A DNA stretch of 64,000 nucleotides, taken from NCBI RefSeq assembly GCF_021190915.1, contig NZ_JAIOAP010000023.1:1-64000 (forward strand). Direction: 5' to 3'. Positions 40,345-48,749 of the stretch are shown here, one piece after another (within the stretch, counting starts at the first letter, position 1; every line of letters starts with the position of its first letter). The position numbers and the translations under genes were made by a program. Source of the DNA: Cohnella silvisoli. GTDB lineage: Bacteria > Bacillota > Bacilli > Paenibacillales > Paenibacillaceae. Below the pieces are notes generated by a model. The model did not search any database. It saw nothing but the letters and a program-made list of their open reading frames with translations, and had not been told where the DNA came from.

Positions 40345-41052
40345 ATGAATCGGCGTAGACAGGCCGTAATCAGTTTATCGGCTGCGGTAATATCAGGGAT
40401 ACTCGTGTATGGCGTCTACTTGCTTCAATTAAGGCAAATTAAATTGCAAGAGACGGTAGAAGTTGTTGTCCCCAAGCAATTTATCGCGACGGGGACCCAA
40501 CTCGGTGCCGAGCATCTGAAGATCATTCCCTTGCCGCGCGCGGCAGTGTTGCCGGAGATGATGACGGATATGGCGGAAGCGATCGGACTGGAAACCTCGG
40601 TGCCGCTTGGTAGCGGAGAGCCGTTGTTAAGGTGGAAGGTCGATAAATATCGCCTACTGCCCGGCAGCGGACAATCCACTTTCCAAATTCCGAGGGAATA
40701 TGTGAAGTCGGTTTCCAGCGGCATTCGAGCAGGGGATGAGGTCACGGTTTATTTGTCGGATGAGACGACCGCTTCGCGCAAGCTGTATCCCGATCCGATC
40801 AGGGTTGCTGGCGTCAAGACGGCGGCAAACTTGGAGATCGATAATCCGAAAAATCCGAATGTGCTCTCCATGGCTAACGATGACAAAGAAGGAATGTACG
40901 CTTCCAGACGGGATGCCAACGGCACGATCGACTCCATCAATTTGAATTTGACGGAAGCGCAATGGCTTACAATGGATTCCGCTTGCAAAGGCGGAACCGC
41001 GAAGCTGATTATTGCCTTCCAAGCTTCTTCTATTAAGGAGGATGAACAATAA
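40345..41052 (+). CDS. cpaB: SAF-domain pilus assembly protein (CpaB/RcpC-like)
   Basis: Protein of 235 aa starting at MNRRRQAVISLSAAVISG (GAGGGTGG upstream). A single N-terminal membrane helix is followed by a SAF domain: VEVVVPKQFIATGTQLGAEH, LKIIPLPRAAVLPEM, LETSVPLGSGEPLLRW. That is the CpaB/RcpC periplasmic-type component of Tad pili; in Gram-positives it sits outside the membrane and may bind the wall. First gene of the operon. Confidence 0.82.
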   Translation: MNRRRQAVISLSAAVISGILVYGVYLLQLRQIKLQETVEVVVPKQFIATGTQLGAEHLKIIPLPRAAVLPEMMTDMAEAIGLETSVPLGSGEPLLRWKVDKYRLLPGSGQSTFQIPREYVKSVSSGIRAGDEVTVYLSDETTASRKLYPDPIRVAGVKTAANLEIDNPKNPNVLSMANDDKEGMYASRRDANGTIDSINLNLTEAQWLTMDSACKGGTAKLIIAFQASSIKEDEQ

Positions 41053-41888
41053 TGTCGGGAAGATTAGCGGCATTCGCAGGCTCTACGCCGAATATCGGAA
41101 CCTCTTTGACGGCTTTCGGTACGGCTTATCGCATAGCTGCGCAGACAGGCAGGAAGGTCGGTTATTTATGTCTCAATTTGAAAAGCGCCAAAACCCACTT
41201 GTACCTCGGGGTGGACAAGCCTGACGTTACATTGGACGGAGTGCGCCCCGAGCTTCGGGCGGGTACGCTGACCGGGGATAAATTGCGCCAATACTCATTC
41301 CGTTCTCCTAAGCTCGGCGGACTGCACGTCTTATTCGGCAATATGGCCAGAGAGCAGGCCGAATATTACGAGCCGGAGGACATGCAGCAATTACTTGCTG
41401 CGTCCCGAGAGGCGTTCGATCTAACGATCGCCGACGTGAGCGCTTATTGGGACAATGCGGCTACCGTTTGCGCAATGAGGGAAGCCGATGACCGGTTTCT
41501 TGTCACCACCGACAGTTTGAGTCACTTCCAAGAGGACATCCATCGTTGGACCGGTCAAGTCGGGTCGCAATTCGGGATGTTGCCGGAGCAGTTTCAATTG
41601 GTGCTGCTGCATAATAATAATCGATCGACGGGAGGGTTTCGGATGAAGGAGATTCGCAAGGAAGCCGGGTGTACCGATTATACGGAATTGCGCTTAACCG
41701 AAAGCGTTCATTTGCAGCTGGATAGCGGCAGGTTGGACGAGTGGCTGGCTTCTGAGGAAAGAAATGCGGCAGCTTTCGATGCGGTTGCGAATCCCTTGCT
41801 CGCGAAGATGAATTGGTCGCAAAGGCTGCAGAAGACGGATCGGCCTTGGCTGCGTCGCTTGATGGTGCACAGGCGGAGGGGGGGATGA
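41052..41888 (+). CDS. CpaE/MinD-like pilus-localising ATPase homologue with altered P-loop
   Basis: Protein of 278 aa, start overlapping the cpaB stop (TAATG). The fold is MinD/ParA-like (AAFAGSTPNIGTSLTAFGTA, VGYLCLNLKSAKTHLYLG, LTIADVSAYWDN). The deviant Walker A normally reads KGGVGKT; here it is GSTPNIGTS, lacking both lysines. It may therefore bind nucleotide weakly or not at all. Position between CpaB and CpaF supports a role in placing the pilus machine, as CpaE does. Confidence 0.78.
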   Translation: MSGRLAAFAGSTPNIGTSLTAFGTAYRIAAQTGRKVGYLCLNLKSAKTHLYLGVDKPDVTLDGVRPELRAGTLTGDKLRQYSFRSPKLGGLHVLFGNMAREQAEYYEPEDMQQLLAASREAFDLTIADVSAYWDNAATVCAMREADDRFLVTTDSLSHFQEDIHRWTGQVGSQFGMLPEQFQLVLLHNNNRSTGGFRMKEIRKEAGCTDYTELRLTESVHLQLDSGRLDEWLASEERNAAAFDAVANPLLAKMNWSQRLQKTDRPWLRRLMVHRRRGG

Positions 41889-43102
41889 GCGCTGAAGTTA
41901 CGGGCAAACGGTTTTCTTCTACTGCCTATGCAGCGAACTTGCAAAACTTATCCGTCAAGGCAGCGGCAACTACCGGCGATAAGCCCGATGGATTGAATAA
42001 CCTGCAGGCTTATGCGGAAGAAGTTCGCCATATGCTTGCGGCTCCCCGCGGTTGGAGCGAAGAGGAACGCCGGCGTTATGCCGAGAAGCTGAACCGGGCG
42101 GTCATCGGCTTTCCGCAGGAGCGGGCTGAGATGCTTGCCGTCATCTCCGATTGGATCATTAAGAAACGGCTTCAGCACCTTTCCTTCGGAGGCCTACCTT
42201 ATGCTACTTTAGCCGAGGCTTTGTTCGCGGAAGTCATCGGAATGAACGTACTGGAGCTTGTTCTGCGAAATCGCGAAGGCTTGGAGGAGGTTCAAGTGGT
42301 CGGTACCCGGATATTCGAAGTGCGGGACGGAAGAGCCGTAGCTTCGCCTTATCGGTTTCAGGAGCTTAGCCATGTTGAACGGATCCAGCAAAACCTGGTG
42401 CTGTTCAACAATGATAGGATCAACCCGCGCAAAAGATGGGCGGAGGTGCTCCTGTTGGACGGTTCGCGGGTCACCTTGACCGGTTTTGGATTTACCGCTC
42501 AGCCTACGATGACCATTCGTTTGTACACAGTGAAACGGTTTAATTTAGAAACGTTATGCATGCCGAAGTATCAAACGATTGATGATCGCGTTCGCGAGCT
42601 TCTGCTGGTCATCGTGCGAAGCCGATTTAACATGGTCGTGATCGGAGCGACGAATACCGGTAAAACACACCTGATCAAAGCTTTAATATCGGCGATGCCC
42701 GATGAAGAGAGGATCGTGACGATCGAAAGCCGTTACGAGCTCATGTTGGCCCGGGATTTCCCCGACAAGAACGTCGTGGAGTACGAATCCGATGAGGATG
42801 ATCCCATACATGGCCCGCGCCAGGCGTTTAAGCTTGCGCTTCGCCAATCGCCTCAGCGGATTTGCCATGCGGAAATAAGGGATGAAGATGCGAACATCTA
42901 CGTACGCGCATGCACTCGCGGGCATGAGGGGAGTATCACATCGGTTCATGCCAACGGCTTGGAGGATGTGCCGGATACGATAACGGATATGTGTATGATG
43001 TCAGTAATGCCTTGTTACATCAATGATTTCACGGCTTTCCCCCACATTCCCCCCACACTCGATTCGGTACGATACTTCGATTTCATATTAAGTCCTCCAT
43101 GA
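41885..43102 (+). pseudogene. cpaF: Tad pilus secretion ATPase CpaF, 3' end replaced by prophage
   Basis: Frame of 405 aa beginning at MSAEVTGKRFSSTAY (ATGA overlap with the upstream stop, GGAGG just before). It is a CpaF/TadA/VirB11-type ATPase with Walker A GATNTGKT (residues 254-261), an acidic box (VTIESRYELML), the His-box region HAEIRDEDAN and GHEGSITSVHANGLED. Family members continue beyond this point, but the frame ends at YFDFILSPP where the prophage integrase begins on the opposite strand, overlapping by 20 bp. The normal C terminus has probably been displaced to the far end of the prophage. The protein may be non-functional, or partly functional. Confidence 0.8.
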
Positions 43103-43110
43103 GTTCATCC
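43060..43110. other. Predicted left attachment junction (attL) of the prophage
   Basis: The cpaF frame and the integrase frame meet here tail to tail, with the integrase stop at 43083 and the truncated cpaF stop at 43100-43102. Integrase genes commonly lie directly inside one att site. The core cannot be defined without the right end, which is outside the window. Confidence 0.55.
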
Positions 43111-44309
43111 AAACGATCGACAGCTTCTCGTTTCTTCGGTTCTGTTATGTGAAGATAAACCCTGCGAGTAACAGCATCATTTTGGTGTCCTAGCAAACGC
43201 TGGATGGCCGGTAATTCGACGCCGGCTTCTGCCATGAGGCTTGTATAGGTGTGCCTCAAGGAATGCGGAGAGAGTACAGGAGAGAGCCCAGCGCGTTCAA
43301 GTATGATTTTCATGTCCCTGTTCAATTCCCTCGGGGATAACGGCGTTCCAGGGAACTGTTTATGGTTTATGAATACAAACTCTGCTTTCTTGTAATAGTT
43401 TTGTAATTCGGAAAATTTATACTCCTTTCGCCAAGCTGCTTGCGAGCTGAATGCTTTGAGGGCAATCTTTCCGATATCAACCTTACGCCTCGAACTTTTT
43501 GTTTTAGGAGTCCCAAGTTTAAAATTTTCAACAGCACCTCTGAGGTGTAACGTCTTTGTAATACTAACCTTCTTGTTTACTTCGTCGATATCTGACGTTT
43601 TCAAGGCACACAGTTCTCCGATCCGAAGGCCGGTATAAGCCAGGACAGTTAATGCATGGTATATCTGAGGGTCCTCGAATGCTTTGGCCGTCCGAAGGAA
43701 ATGAGCGAGTTGTCCCTTTTCCATGAACTCAGGTAATTCTTCTTCATTTTCGAGTTCTTCAACTGTTTGTTGAAAGCCGGGCATTTTTGCTCCGAAAGTG
43801 ATGTCCTCAGAGATGATTTTCATCTGGACGGCTTCGCGAAACATCATACTCATTGCTTCGTGAATCATTCGGATTGTTTTCTGAGTATATCCCGGCTTCT
43901 TGCGGTTTGAATTTTTCACTTGTTTCATGGTCTTTAGATCATAAAGGAATGTCTGGTATTGAAGGTTGGTAATATCTTTTAACTTCATTCCGGTAAAATA
44001 CCTTTTTGCTGGCTTTAGATTATCCCGTCGAACTTTTACCGTAGAATCTTTTACTATTCCGGTTGCTGCATAGGATTCAATCCATATGTCAGCCCATTCA
44101 GATAATAGATTTTCCTTTTCCTCAATGTAGGTTCCCAGCAGCAATTTCGCTTTTATTCGGATACCTTCATCTTCGGCTTCTTTCAGGGTATCGTAGCCGA
44201 TTGTTTCCTTTTGCTTGCGACGTAGCTTGCCGTTCACTTCTGCAGGTATGCTGTAGCGGAAGTAGAACTTACCATCGCGCTCACGGATGTTTTTAACCTT
44301 CTTCGCCAT
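43083..44309 (-). CDS. int: Tyrosine recombinase/phage integrase
   Basis: Protein of 408 aa preceded by GGAAGGAGGTG. An AP2-like arm-binding N terminus (FRYSIPAEVNGKLRRKQKE) and SAM-like core-binding domain (residues 65-170) precede the catalytic domain. Catalytic residues are visible: Arg in YTGLRIGELCAL, His-x-x-Arg in SPHSLRHTYTSL, His in LLGHQND and the nucleophile Tyr in TRRVYLHIT. It should integrate and excise the prophage at the cpaF site. Confidence 0.95.
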   Translation of the reverse strand: MAKKVKNIRERDGKFYFRYSIPAEVNGKLRRKQKETIGYDTLKEAEDEGIRIKAKLLLGTYIEEKENLLSEWADIWIESYAATGIVKDSTVKVRRDNLKPAKRYFTGMKLKDITNLQYQTFLYDLKTMKQVKNSNRKKPGYTQKTIRMIHEAMSMMFREAVQMKIISEDITFGAKMPGFQQTVEELENEEELPEFMEKGQLAHFLRTAKAFEDPQIYHALTVLAYTGLRIGELCALKTSDIDEVNKKVSITKTLHLRGAVENFKLGTPKTKSSRRKVDIGKIALKAFSSQAAWRKEYKFSELQNYYKKAEFVFINHKQFPGTPLSPRELNRDMKIILERAGLSPVLSPHSLRHTYTSLMAEAGVELPAIQRLLGHQNDAVTRRVYLHITEPKKREAVDRLDELMEDLI

Positions 44310-44393
44310 TTAGTTTTCACCTCCTTCCAATGGGAATGTATGTTCGGTTAATGGATATAGGAAACCGCCTTGTGGCGGGATGCCCCAAGCTTG

Positions 44394-44813
44394 TCAGGAG
44401 TAAAAGTTGTACATTTCTTCCGGAATGCCACATCGACTGAGGAATGATCCAACAGACTCGCCGATATCTGGCTGTTCGTGGCCGATTAGTAGATAAATTG
44501 CAAACCGATTAGTTTGACGTTCTATTCGATCGACCGAGAATAATGTATTGCGACGAAGGAACGGTGTGTTGAGCTTCGGGTGCAGAATTCTGTGGCCGAG
44601 CTCATGAGCGATTGTAAAGCGTGTTTCGAATTCACCTAACTTATTATTGACGTGGATGATGGGTATCCGATTCATGCAGGAAAAATACCCCCACGTGTTA
44701 TGCCCAAGAACCTCATAAAGAACTGTGATGTTTTTCTGAGCTGCTATCGTTAGAGGATCATTGGTTTTGTATGCCTTAAGTAGGCGTTGAACTTCTAAAC
44801 GAACAAAGCCCAT
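44394..44813 (-). CDS. ImmA/IrrE-family metallopeptidase
   Basis: Protein of 139 aa with the zinc motif HExxH in FTIAHELGHRILHP. ImmA proteases cleave the phage or ICE repressor encoded next door and so trigger induction; the repressor gene starts 15 bp upstream in transcription order. It is somewhat short for the family but has the complete core. Confidence 0.88.
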   Translation of the reverse strand: MGFVRLEVQRLLKAYKTNDPLTIAAQKNITVLYEVLGHNTWGYFSCMNRIPIIHVNNKLGEFETRFTIAHELGHRILHPKLNTPFLRRNTLFSVDRIERQTNRFAIYLLIGHEQPDIGESVGSFLSRCGIPEEMYNFYS

Positions 44814-44828
44814 CCCGTGTCCTCCAAG

Positions 44829-45239
44829 CTAATTACGATATTTGTTAGGGGTGAATTTCTTTTTAGCCATTTGTCTGGACAAACGTAAAGAGTTCTCAAG
44901 AGAAATCCGAAGTAGTTCACGTTCTTCTTCATCCATCGGTTCTCCATGAAATGAAAGAGCTACATCGCTTTCTAACTCACTCATCATGGACTCTAATTTT
45001 GTCGCTATATCACGTTCTTCTCTTGGGGATAGCATTTGTTCATTCCCTTCATCTAGTAGTTCATGAACACGGATTTGTAAGGCGTCAGCTATTGTTTTTA
45101 AAGTGTCGACGCTTGGATTATACCGGTCCGCTTCTAAATCAGCCAAATATGAACGGGAGAGCGTAGCCTTTTCGGCTAACTCGTGTTGAGTAAGCTTTCT
45201 TTGTTTGCGATACATTTTAACATTCTTTCCTATAGACAT
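44829..45239 (-). CDS. XRE-family phage repressor (CI/ImmR-like)
   Basis: Protein of 136 aa. Residues 6-60 are a helix-turn-helix (KQRKLTQHELAEKATLSRSY, LADLEADRYNPSVDTLKTIA). The C-terminal half is helical and acidic, without a LexA-type peptidase, which fits control by the adjacent ImmA protease rather than RecA-stimulated self-cleavage. It faces the divergent lytic promoter region with repeated operator-like sites. Confidence 0.9.
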   Translation of the reverse strand: MSIGKNVKMYRKQRKLTQHELAEKATLSRSYLADLEADRYNPSVDTLKTIADALQIRVHELLDEGNEQMLSPREERDIATKLESMMSELESDVALSFHGEPMDEEERELLRISLENSLRLSRQMAKKKFTPNKYRN

Positions 45240-45258
45240 TGCGGCTTTCCCTCCGATT

Positions 45259-45369
45259 GTCGGATAAACCGACTTATTGATTCGATTATATTTGTATTAT
45301 GTCGGCTTTACAAGTTCTTAAATGACGGAAATACAAGTATTATTAAGCATAAAGTCGTGAATACAAGAT
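45259..45369. promoter_or_regulatory. Lysogeny operator region between repressor and Cro-like genes
   Basis: Related sites lie at 45290-45303 (minus strand GACATAATACAAAT), 45320-45338 (AAATGACGGAAATACAAGT) and 45354-45369 (GTCGTGAATACAAGAT). The common element is GaC-n3-AATACAAgt. A separate inverted repeat, GTCGG-ATAAA-CCGAC, is at 45259-45273. The position between divergent regulators fits repressor operators. Confidence 0.55.
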
Positions 45370-45470
45370 ATAATGCCATCTTTGCACCTAAATGCTTGAA
45401 AATGGTCTATTTTGCTAATTTACAAAAATGTCGTGATTACTGTACATTTTAAGTGCTGGAGGTGATAAGA

Positions 45471-45698
45471 GTGATTGATAAAAAAGCATTGGGTGCAGTT
45501 ATCAAAGGCAAGAGAAAAGCTATGAAAAAAAGACAGAACGAAGTTTCATCAGAAACAAAATTGTCTCGTAATTATATTTCTGATATTGAAAATGGTCGAT
45601 ATGCGCCCAGTATTGATGCTTTATCGAGATTGGGTGTCTGTTTGGAACTTGATTTAAATATGCTTAAAATGACGGAAATACAAGTTGCGGACAAATAA
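45471..45698 (+). CDS. XRE-family Cro-like regulator
   Basis: Protein of 75 aa starting at GTG 45471, chosen because GGAGGTG lies 6 bases upstream. It is almost entirely a helix-turn-helix (AVIKGKRKAMKKRQNEVSSE, TKLSRNYISDIENGRYAPSI, then ALSRLGVCLEL). Divergent from the repressor and first in the early lytic direction, so probably Cro-like. Its 3' end contains an exact copy of the intergenic operator motif. Confidence 0.85.
   Translation: MIDKKALGAVIKGKRKAMKKRQNEVSSETKLSRNYISDIENGRYAPSIDALSRLGVCLELDLNMLKMTEIQVADK
45667..45685. promoter_or_regulatory. Second exact copy of the operator motif
   Basis: AAATGACGGAAATACAAGT is identical over 19 nt to 45320-45338. It lies at the very end of the Cro-like gene, 62 bp before the excisionase-like gene, where it could control a second early promoter. 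Confidence 0.55.
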
Positions 45699-45746
45699 TA
45701 GAAACGGATTGAACAATAATTTCTTGATAGAAAAGAGGTATCTTCA

Positions 45747-45965
45747 ATGACAACATACGAATTACGGGACAACCTTTCCGTCCCAGAGGCTGCGGCATAC
45801 CTCAACATGGGGGAAACCAAACTTAAGGCTGTGGTAAAGACGGGGGAACTTAAAAGCTACAAGAATGGTAGATTGCGGAGAATCAAACGGGAGTGGCTGC
45901 TAGAGTACGAAGCGAGATTGATTACCTCTTCCAATGAGCGTGAGCGGGAACAGGTAGCCCAATAG
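45747..45965 (+). CDS. Excisionase-type helix-turn-helix protein
   Basis: Protein of 72 aa. LSVPEAAAYLNMGETKLKAV followed by VKTGELKSYKNGRLRRIKRE is the winged HTH_17/excisionase domain, ending with a charged tail. Small proteins of this class direct integrase toward excision or act as early regulators. AAAGAGGTATCTTCA precedes the ATG. Confidence 0.8.
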   Translation: MTTYELRDNLSVPEAAAYLNMGETKLKAVVKTGELKSYKNGRLRRIKREWLLEYEARLITSSNEREREQVAQ

Positions 45966-46027
45966 GAAAAGTCATTTTCAATAATACAAGAACGATAGCG
46001 TAATCGCGAGGATTTGTAAGAACGTAC

Positions 46028-46124
46028 TTATCCACAACTGGAAGTTATCACCGAACTTGGCGGACTACACGGACAAGGAAATCTTAAATGGACATTTTGT
46101 AACGAAATGTATCACGATGATACA
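46028..46124. promoter_or_regulatory. DnaA-box and palindromes upstream of the antirepressor
   Basis: A consensus DnaA box TTATCCACA lies at 46028-46036. Two overlapping palindromes follow: ACATTT-n7-AAATGT and TGTATCA-CGA-TGATACA (46108-46124). The gap 45966-46239 holds no gene. The palindromes are good candidates for regulator binding; a single DnaA box is weak evidence for an origin. Confidence 0.4.
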
Positions 46125-46239
46125 GAAGATTTTCCAGTAAGAAAAAAGCAAAATCGCTATTTTTGAGAATTGCTAATTTCAACCAAATTGGATTACTTTC
46201 ATAAGGCAGTAAGGACAAGCCTATAAGGAAGGTGAGCGA

Positions 46240-47097
46240 GTGGACAAGCCAACAATTAACGGCAAGGTCATTATTTCAGGAATCGAGGTTCCGAATATTG
46301 CCGGAGGATTTGGTAGGGACAGGAAATCGATACTGGCGAAGACTGTTTCAGACATTCACCGTAAGGATCTAAAGCATGTGAATGAAGCTGTTAACAATAA
46401 TCGCGATCGCTTCAAAAATGGTATCGATTTGATGGATGTTAAAGGTACTTCATTTGCGGTCGATTTGGTCGACAGCGGAATATTGACGCAGAATGCTTTA
46501 AACGCTGCGAACAATGTATATCTTTTATCGGAACGAGGATACGCCAAAATACTAAAAATTTTCGATGATGACATGGCATGGGATAAATACGAAGAGATCC
46601 TTGATGGTTATTTCCGAGCAAAGGAATCAGCGAACATTGACGACTTGAGTCCGATCCTCCAATTCATGATCAAAACCGAACTCGCGCAAAAAGAATTAAA
46701 AAAAGAGGTTGCGGTGTTAAACAGTGGTTTCAACGTTTTAACCGAGAATCTAACGGCGATCCCGGATGCTTCCAAAGTTAAAGACATGGTTGCTGATTTA
46801 GCTAGATGGGCACATATCGAACATGACCAAGCTTATAACAAGATATATGACATCCTGCTTGATCAATACGGGATTGATGTTCGGCGACGAGTGAAAAATG
46901 AACGTCAACGCATCAATGAAGAGCGCATAGCCAAGACTGGGAAACCTTTCGCTGAAAGCACTTTGAAGGGAAAGGCAACGGGGATTGATGTAATGGTTCG
47001 GATGGGAGTGCTAGACAAGTTCCATTCGATACTAGTCGGATTGATGGCAAAGGCGAAGCGAGACAATACCCAAATACAAAGGAGAAATGATCAATGA
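46240..47097 (+). CDS. Phage antirepressor with ORF6N/ORF6C-like domains
   Basis: Protein of 285 aa (GTG start after AAGGAAGGTGAG). Residues 15-125 resemble the ORF6N/Rha-type N domain (VSDIHRKDLKHVNEAVNNNR, NVYLLSERGYAKILKIFDDD). The C-terminal half resembles ORF6C (ADLARWAHIEHDQAYNKIYD, LLDQYGIDVRRRVKN). Such proteins counter the lysogenic repressor or regulate early genes. Its stop overlaps the next start (ATGA). Confidence 0.82.
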   Translation: MDKPTINGKVIISGIEVPNIAGGFGRDRKSILAKTVSDIHRKDLKHVNEAVNNNRDRFKNGIDLMDVKGTSFAVDLVDSGILTQNALNAANNVYLLSERGYAKILKIFDDDMAWDKYEEILDGYFRAKESANIDDLSPILQFMIKTELAQKELKKEVAVLNSGFNVLTENLTAIPDASKVKDMVADLARWAHIEHDQAYNKIYDILLDQYGIDVRRRVKNERQRINEERIAKTGKPFAESTLKGKATGIDVMVRMGVLDKFHSILVGLMAKAKRDNTQIQRRNDQ

Positions 47098-47789
47098 AAT
47101 TCGAACCCCAAGTACCAGGTGTAACTAAAATGCTAGATTCAAATTCTGGTGAAATCGTCCATCTTTTCGAAGTCATGCAAAAGTACGGCGTGAAATGCAG
47201 CATGGAATTTAAGCAAGACGCTTCTTTGGATCCGCTATGTGGAATAACTTTGCAATCTGTTGATCTTATTGAATACTTCGAGCGTCAAGGCGGCCCTGAT
47301 GCTGTGGTTGTCGAACTGGGTGATTTAAGTTTGGGTTTTGATCTCGGCATACACTCATTCTATAAAGAGATTTCCGACTGTCAAATTCTTATTTGTATCG
47401 CAAGTGATCATTATTCCGCTTGGTTCAATAGCGACGTGATTTCTCCCGAAGGAATTGATGAAGCCAAGAACTACAAGGAAATTCATTATGGTTTGGACCC
47501 GAAAAACATTCCCTCGGATATCGAGCTTACGCCTCAAGAAGCTGCCCTTATCACTTTCATTCGCTCTATCGAATTTGAAGATGTTCTTGACGCCACGTTT
47601 GGAATTGAGCATTCGATAGAAAAAGCTAAAAATATGAGCCATGAATTGCATTCGGAAGGAAGACATTACAACGCAAGAGGATTCGAAGAGCGGGCAGAAA
47701 TATTGGAAAAGCTATCCGAACTGCTTGGGGATGCTAACGCCGATTATCGTGCCCACATTAACCCTGACATTGAGGATACAAAGCAATGA
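47094..47789 (+). CDS. Hypothetical phage protein
   Basis: Protein of 231 aa, acidic, no membrane segment. It reads as an alpha/beta domain (LCGITLQSVDLIEYFERQGG, AVVVELGDLSLGFDLGIHSF, CQILICIASDHYSAWFNSDV) followed by a helical tail. No family recognised. It is translationally coupled to the antirepressor upstream and to the next gene downstream, so it belongs to the early operon. Confidence 0.65.
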   Translation: MKFEPQVPGVTKMLDSNSGEIVHLFEVMQKYGVKCSMEFKQDASLDPLCGITLQSVDLIEYFERQGGPDAVVVELGDLSLGFDLGIHSFYKEISDCQILICIASDHYSAWFNSDVISPEGIDEAKNYKEIHYGLDPKNIPSDIELTPQEAALITFIRSIEFEDVLDATFGIEHSIEKAKNMSHELHSEGRHYNARGFEERAEILEKLSELLGDANADYRAHINPDIEDTKQ

Positions 47790-48019
47790 TAATACAACGC
47801 TTATTTAACCACCGCACAGTTACTAACGCCTATGATTCTCCTGACGGTCAGCGACTTGAACAGATTATGAAGGAGCACATAAAACTGGCTAAAAGTCTTA
47901 TCCTTTCTCCGGGTGGCTACAGTGCCGGTGAAAAGGATTTGTTGAAGGAACGGATTGAGGAACTCCGGACGGAGAGGGAAGCCATTCTATCAAAATATGA
48001 GGAGGTAGTTACAAAGTGA
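47786..48019 (+). CDS. Small hypothetical phage protein
   Basis: Protein of 77 aa. A short N-terminal part is followed by a charged coiled-coil-like helix (EKDLLKERIEELRTEREAIL). The start overlaps the previous stop and its own stop overlaps the next GTG. Function unknown. Confidence 0.6.
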   Translation: MIIQRLFNHRTVTNAYDSPDGQRLEQIMKEHIKLAKSLILSPGGYSAGEKDLLKERIEELRTEREAILSKYEEVVTK

Positions 48020-48156
48020 AAGCAAACGAAGCTTTGGAACTCGCAAGCGACTTGAAGGATATCGTCGTCGATTATATCGCGTTCGTTGAGCAAAAGGGCT
48101 TGAGTGAAGAATTTGAGGAATGGTACAAAAATCGTCCGGGTGCGACTAAGGAATAA
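48016..48156 (+). CDS. Very small acidic phage protein (46 aa)
   Basis: GTG at 48016 overlaps the previous stop codon (GTGA) and is preceded by GAGGAGGT at good spacing. The product begins MKANEALELASDLKDIVVDY and is a single acidic amphipathic helix with a Lys/Thr tail. Small acidic proteins at this position in phages are sometimes host-takeover or anti-defence factors, but nothing here shows that. Confidence 0.6.
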   Translation: MKANEALELASDLKDIVVDYIAFVEQKGLSEEFEEWYKNRPGATKE

Positions 48157-48230
48157 TATTTGAATAATTTTTATCCAGTTTGACAAGAAATTCTCCCTAT
48201 TCGGGATATAAGTGAGGAGGCTCGTTTCCA

Positions 48231-48422
48231 ATGAGAGATTTATCAGGAGTTGGGTTTGCTTCAGACATGAAAAACCGCTTAATTCAAACAGCATCAACGC
48301 TTTCATCCGATCAGTTTTTTACACGCGAAAAAGCTGTTGAGGAAATAATGGAAGTTGTCGAAATGCTTTGCGAATTGGAAGAGGCGGAGCTTCGCAAATA
48401 TAAAAAAGGAGGCGAGTTGTAA
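48231..48422 (+). CDS. Small hypothetical phage protein
   Basis: Protein of 63 aa (GAGGAGGCTCG before the ATG), helical and acidic (REKAVEEIMEVVEMLCELEE). The 74-bp gap before it has TTGACA followed by an imperfect -10 (GATATA, 19-bp spacing), so an internal early promoter is possible. Function unknown. Confidence 0.6.
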   Translation: MRDLSGVGFASDMKNRLIQTASTLSSDQFFTREKAVEEIMEVVEMLCELEEAELRKYKKGGEL

Positions 48423-48423
48423 A

Positions 48424-48618
48424 ATGACTGGGGAAATCTTAAAGCTTTACACGGTAGCCGAGGAAAAAGCTGCAATCATCAAGGTGGCTTTTGACTTAAC
48501 GTCTGGAGAATCTTCACCCGAAGAAGCGGCAGTTGAACTATTAAAGATTGCCAAGGGTATGCACCAGGAAGAAACCGTCCTTATCGATAACGCCATAAAA
48601 AAATCATCCATCGCATAA
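48424..48618 (+). CDS. Small hypothetical phage protein
   Basis: Protein of 64 aa starting at MTGEILKLYTVAEEKAAIIK, one base after the previous stop, with AAGGAGG inside the previous gene's end. Acidic and all-helical. Function unknown. Confidence 0.6.
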   Translation: MTGEILKLYTVAEEKAAIIKVAFDLTSGESSPEEAAVELLKIAKGMHQEETVLIDNAIKKSSIA

Positions 48619-48749
48619 ACCTTTGGCCGGGCCGCGAGGATGATCATCTGATTCAAGCCGTAAAGGCTCTCTTATGCGAGTATTCTACATAATTTCAGTC
48701 ATTAGCACAAGAGAGACTTTGCGGACACTAAACGCGAAGGGGAACTTAC

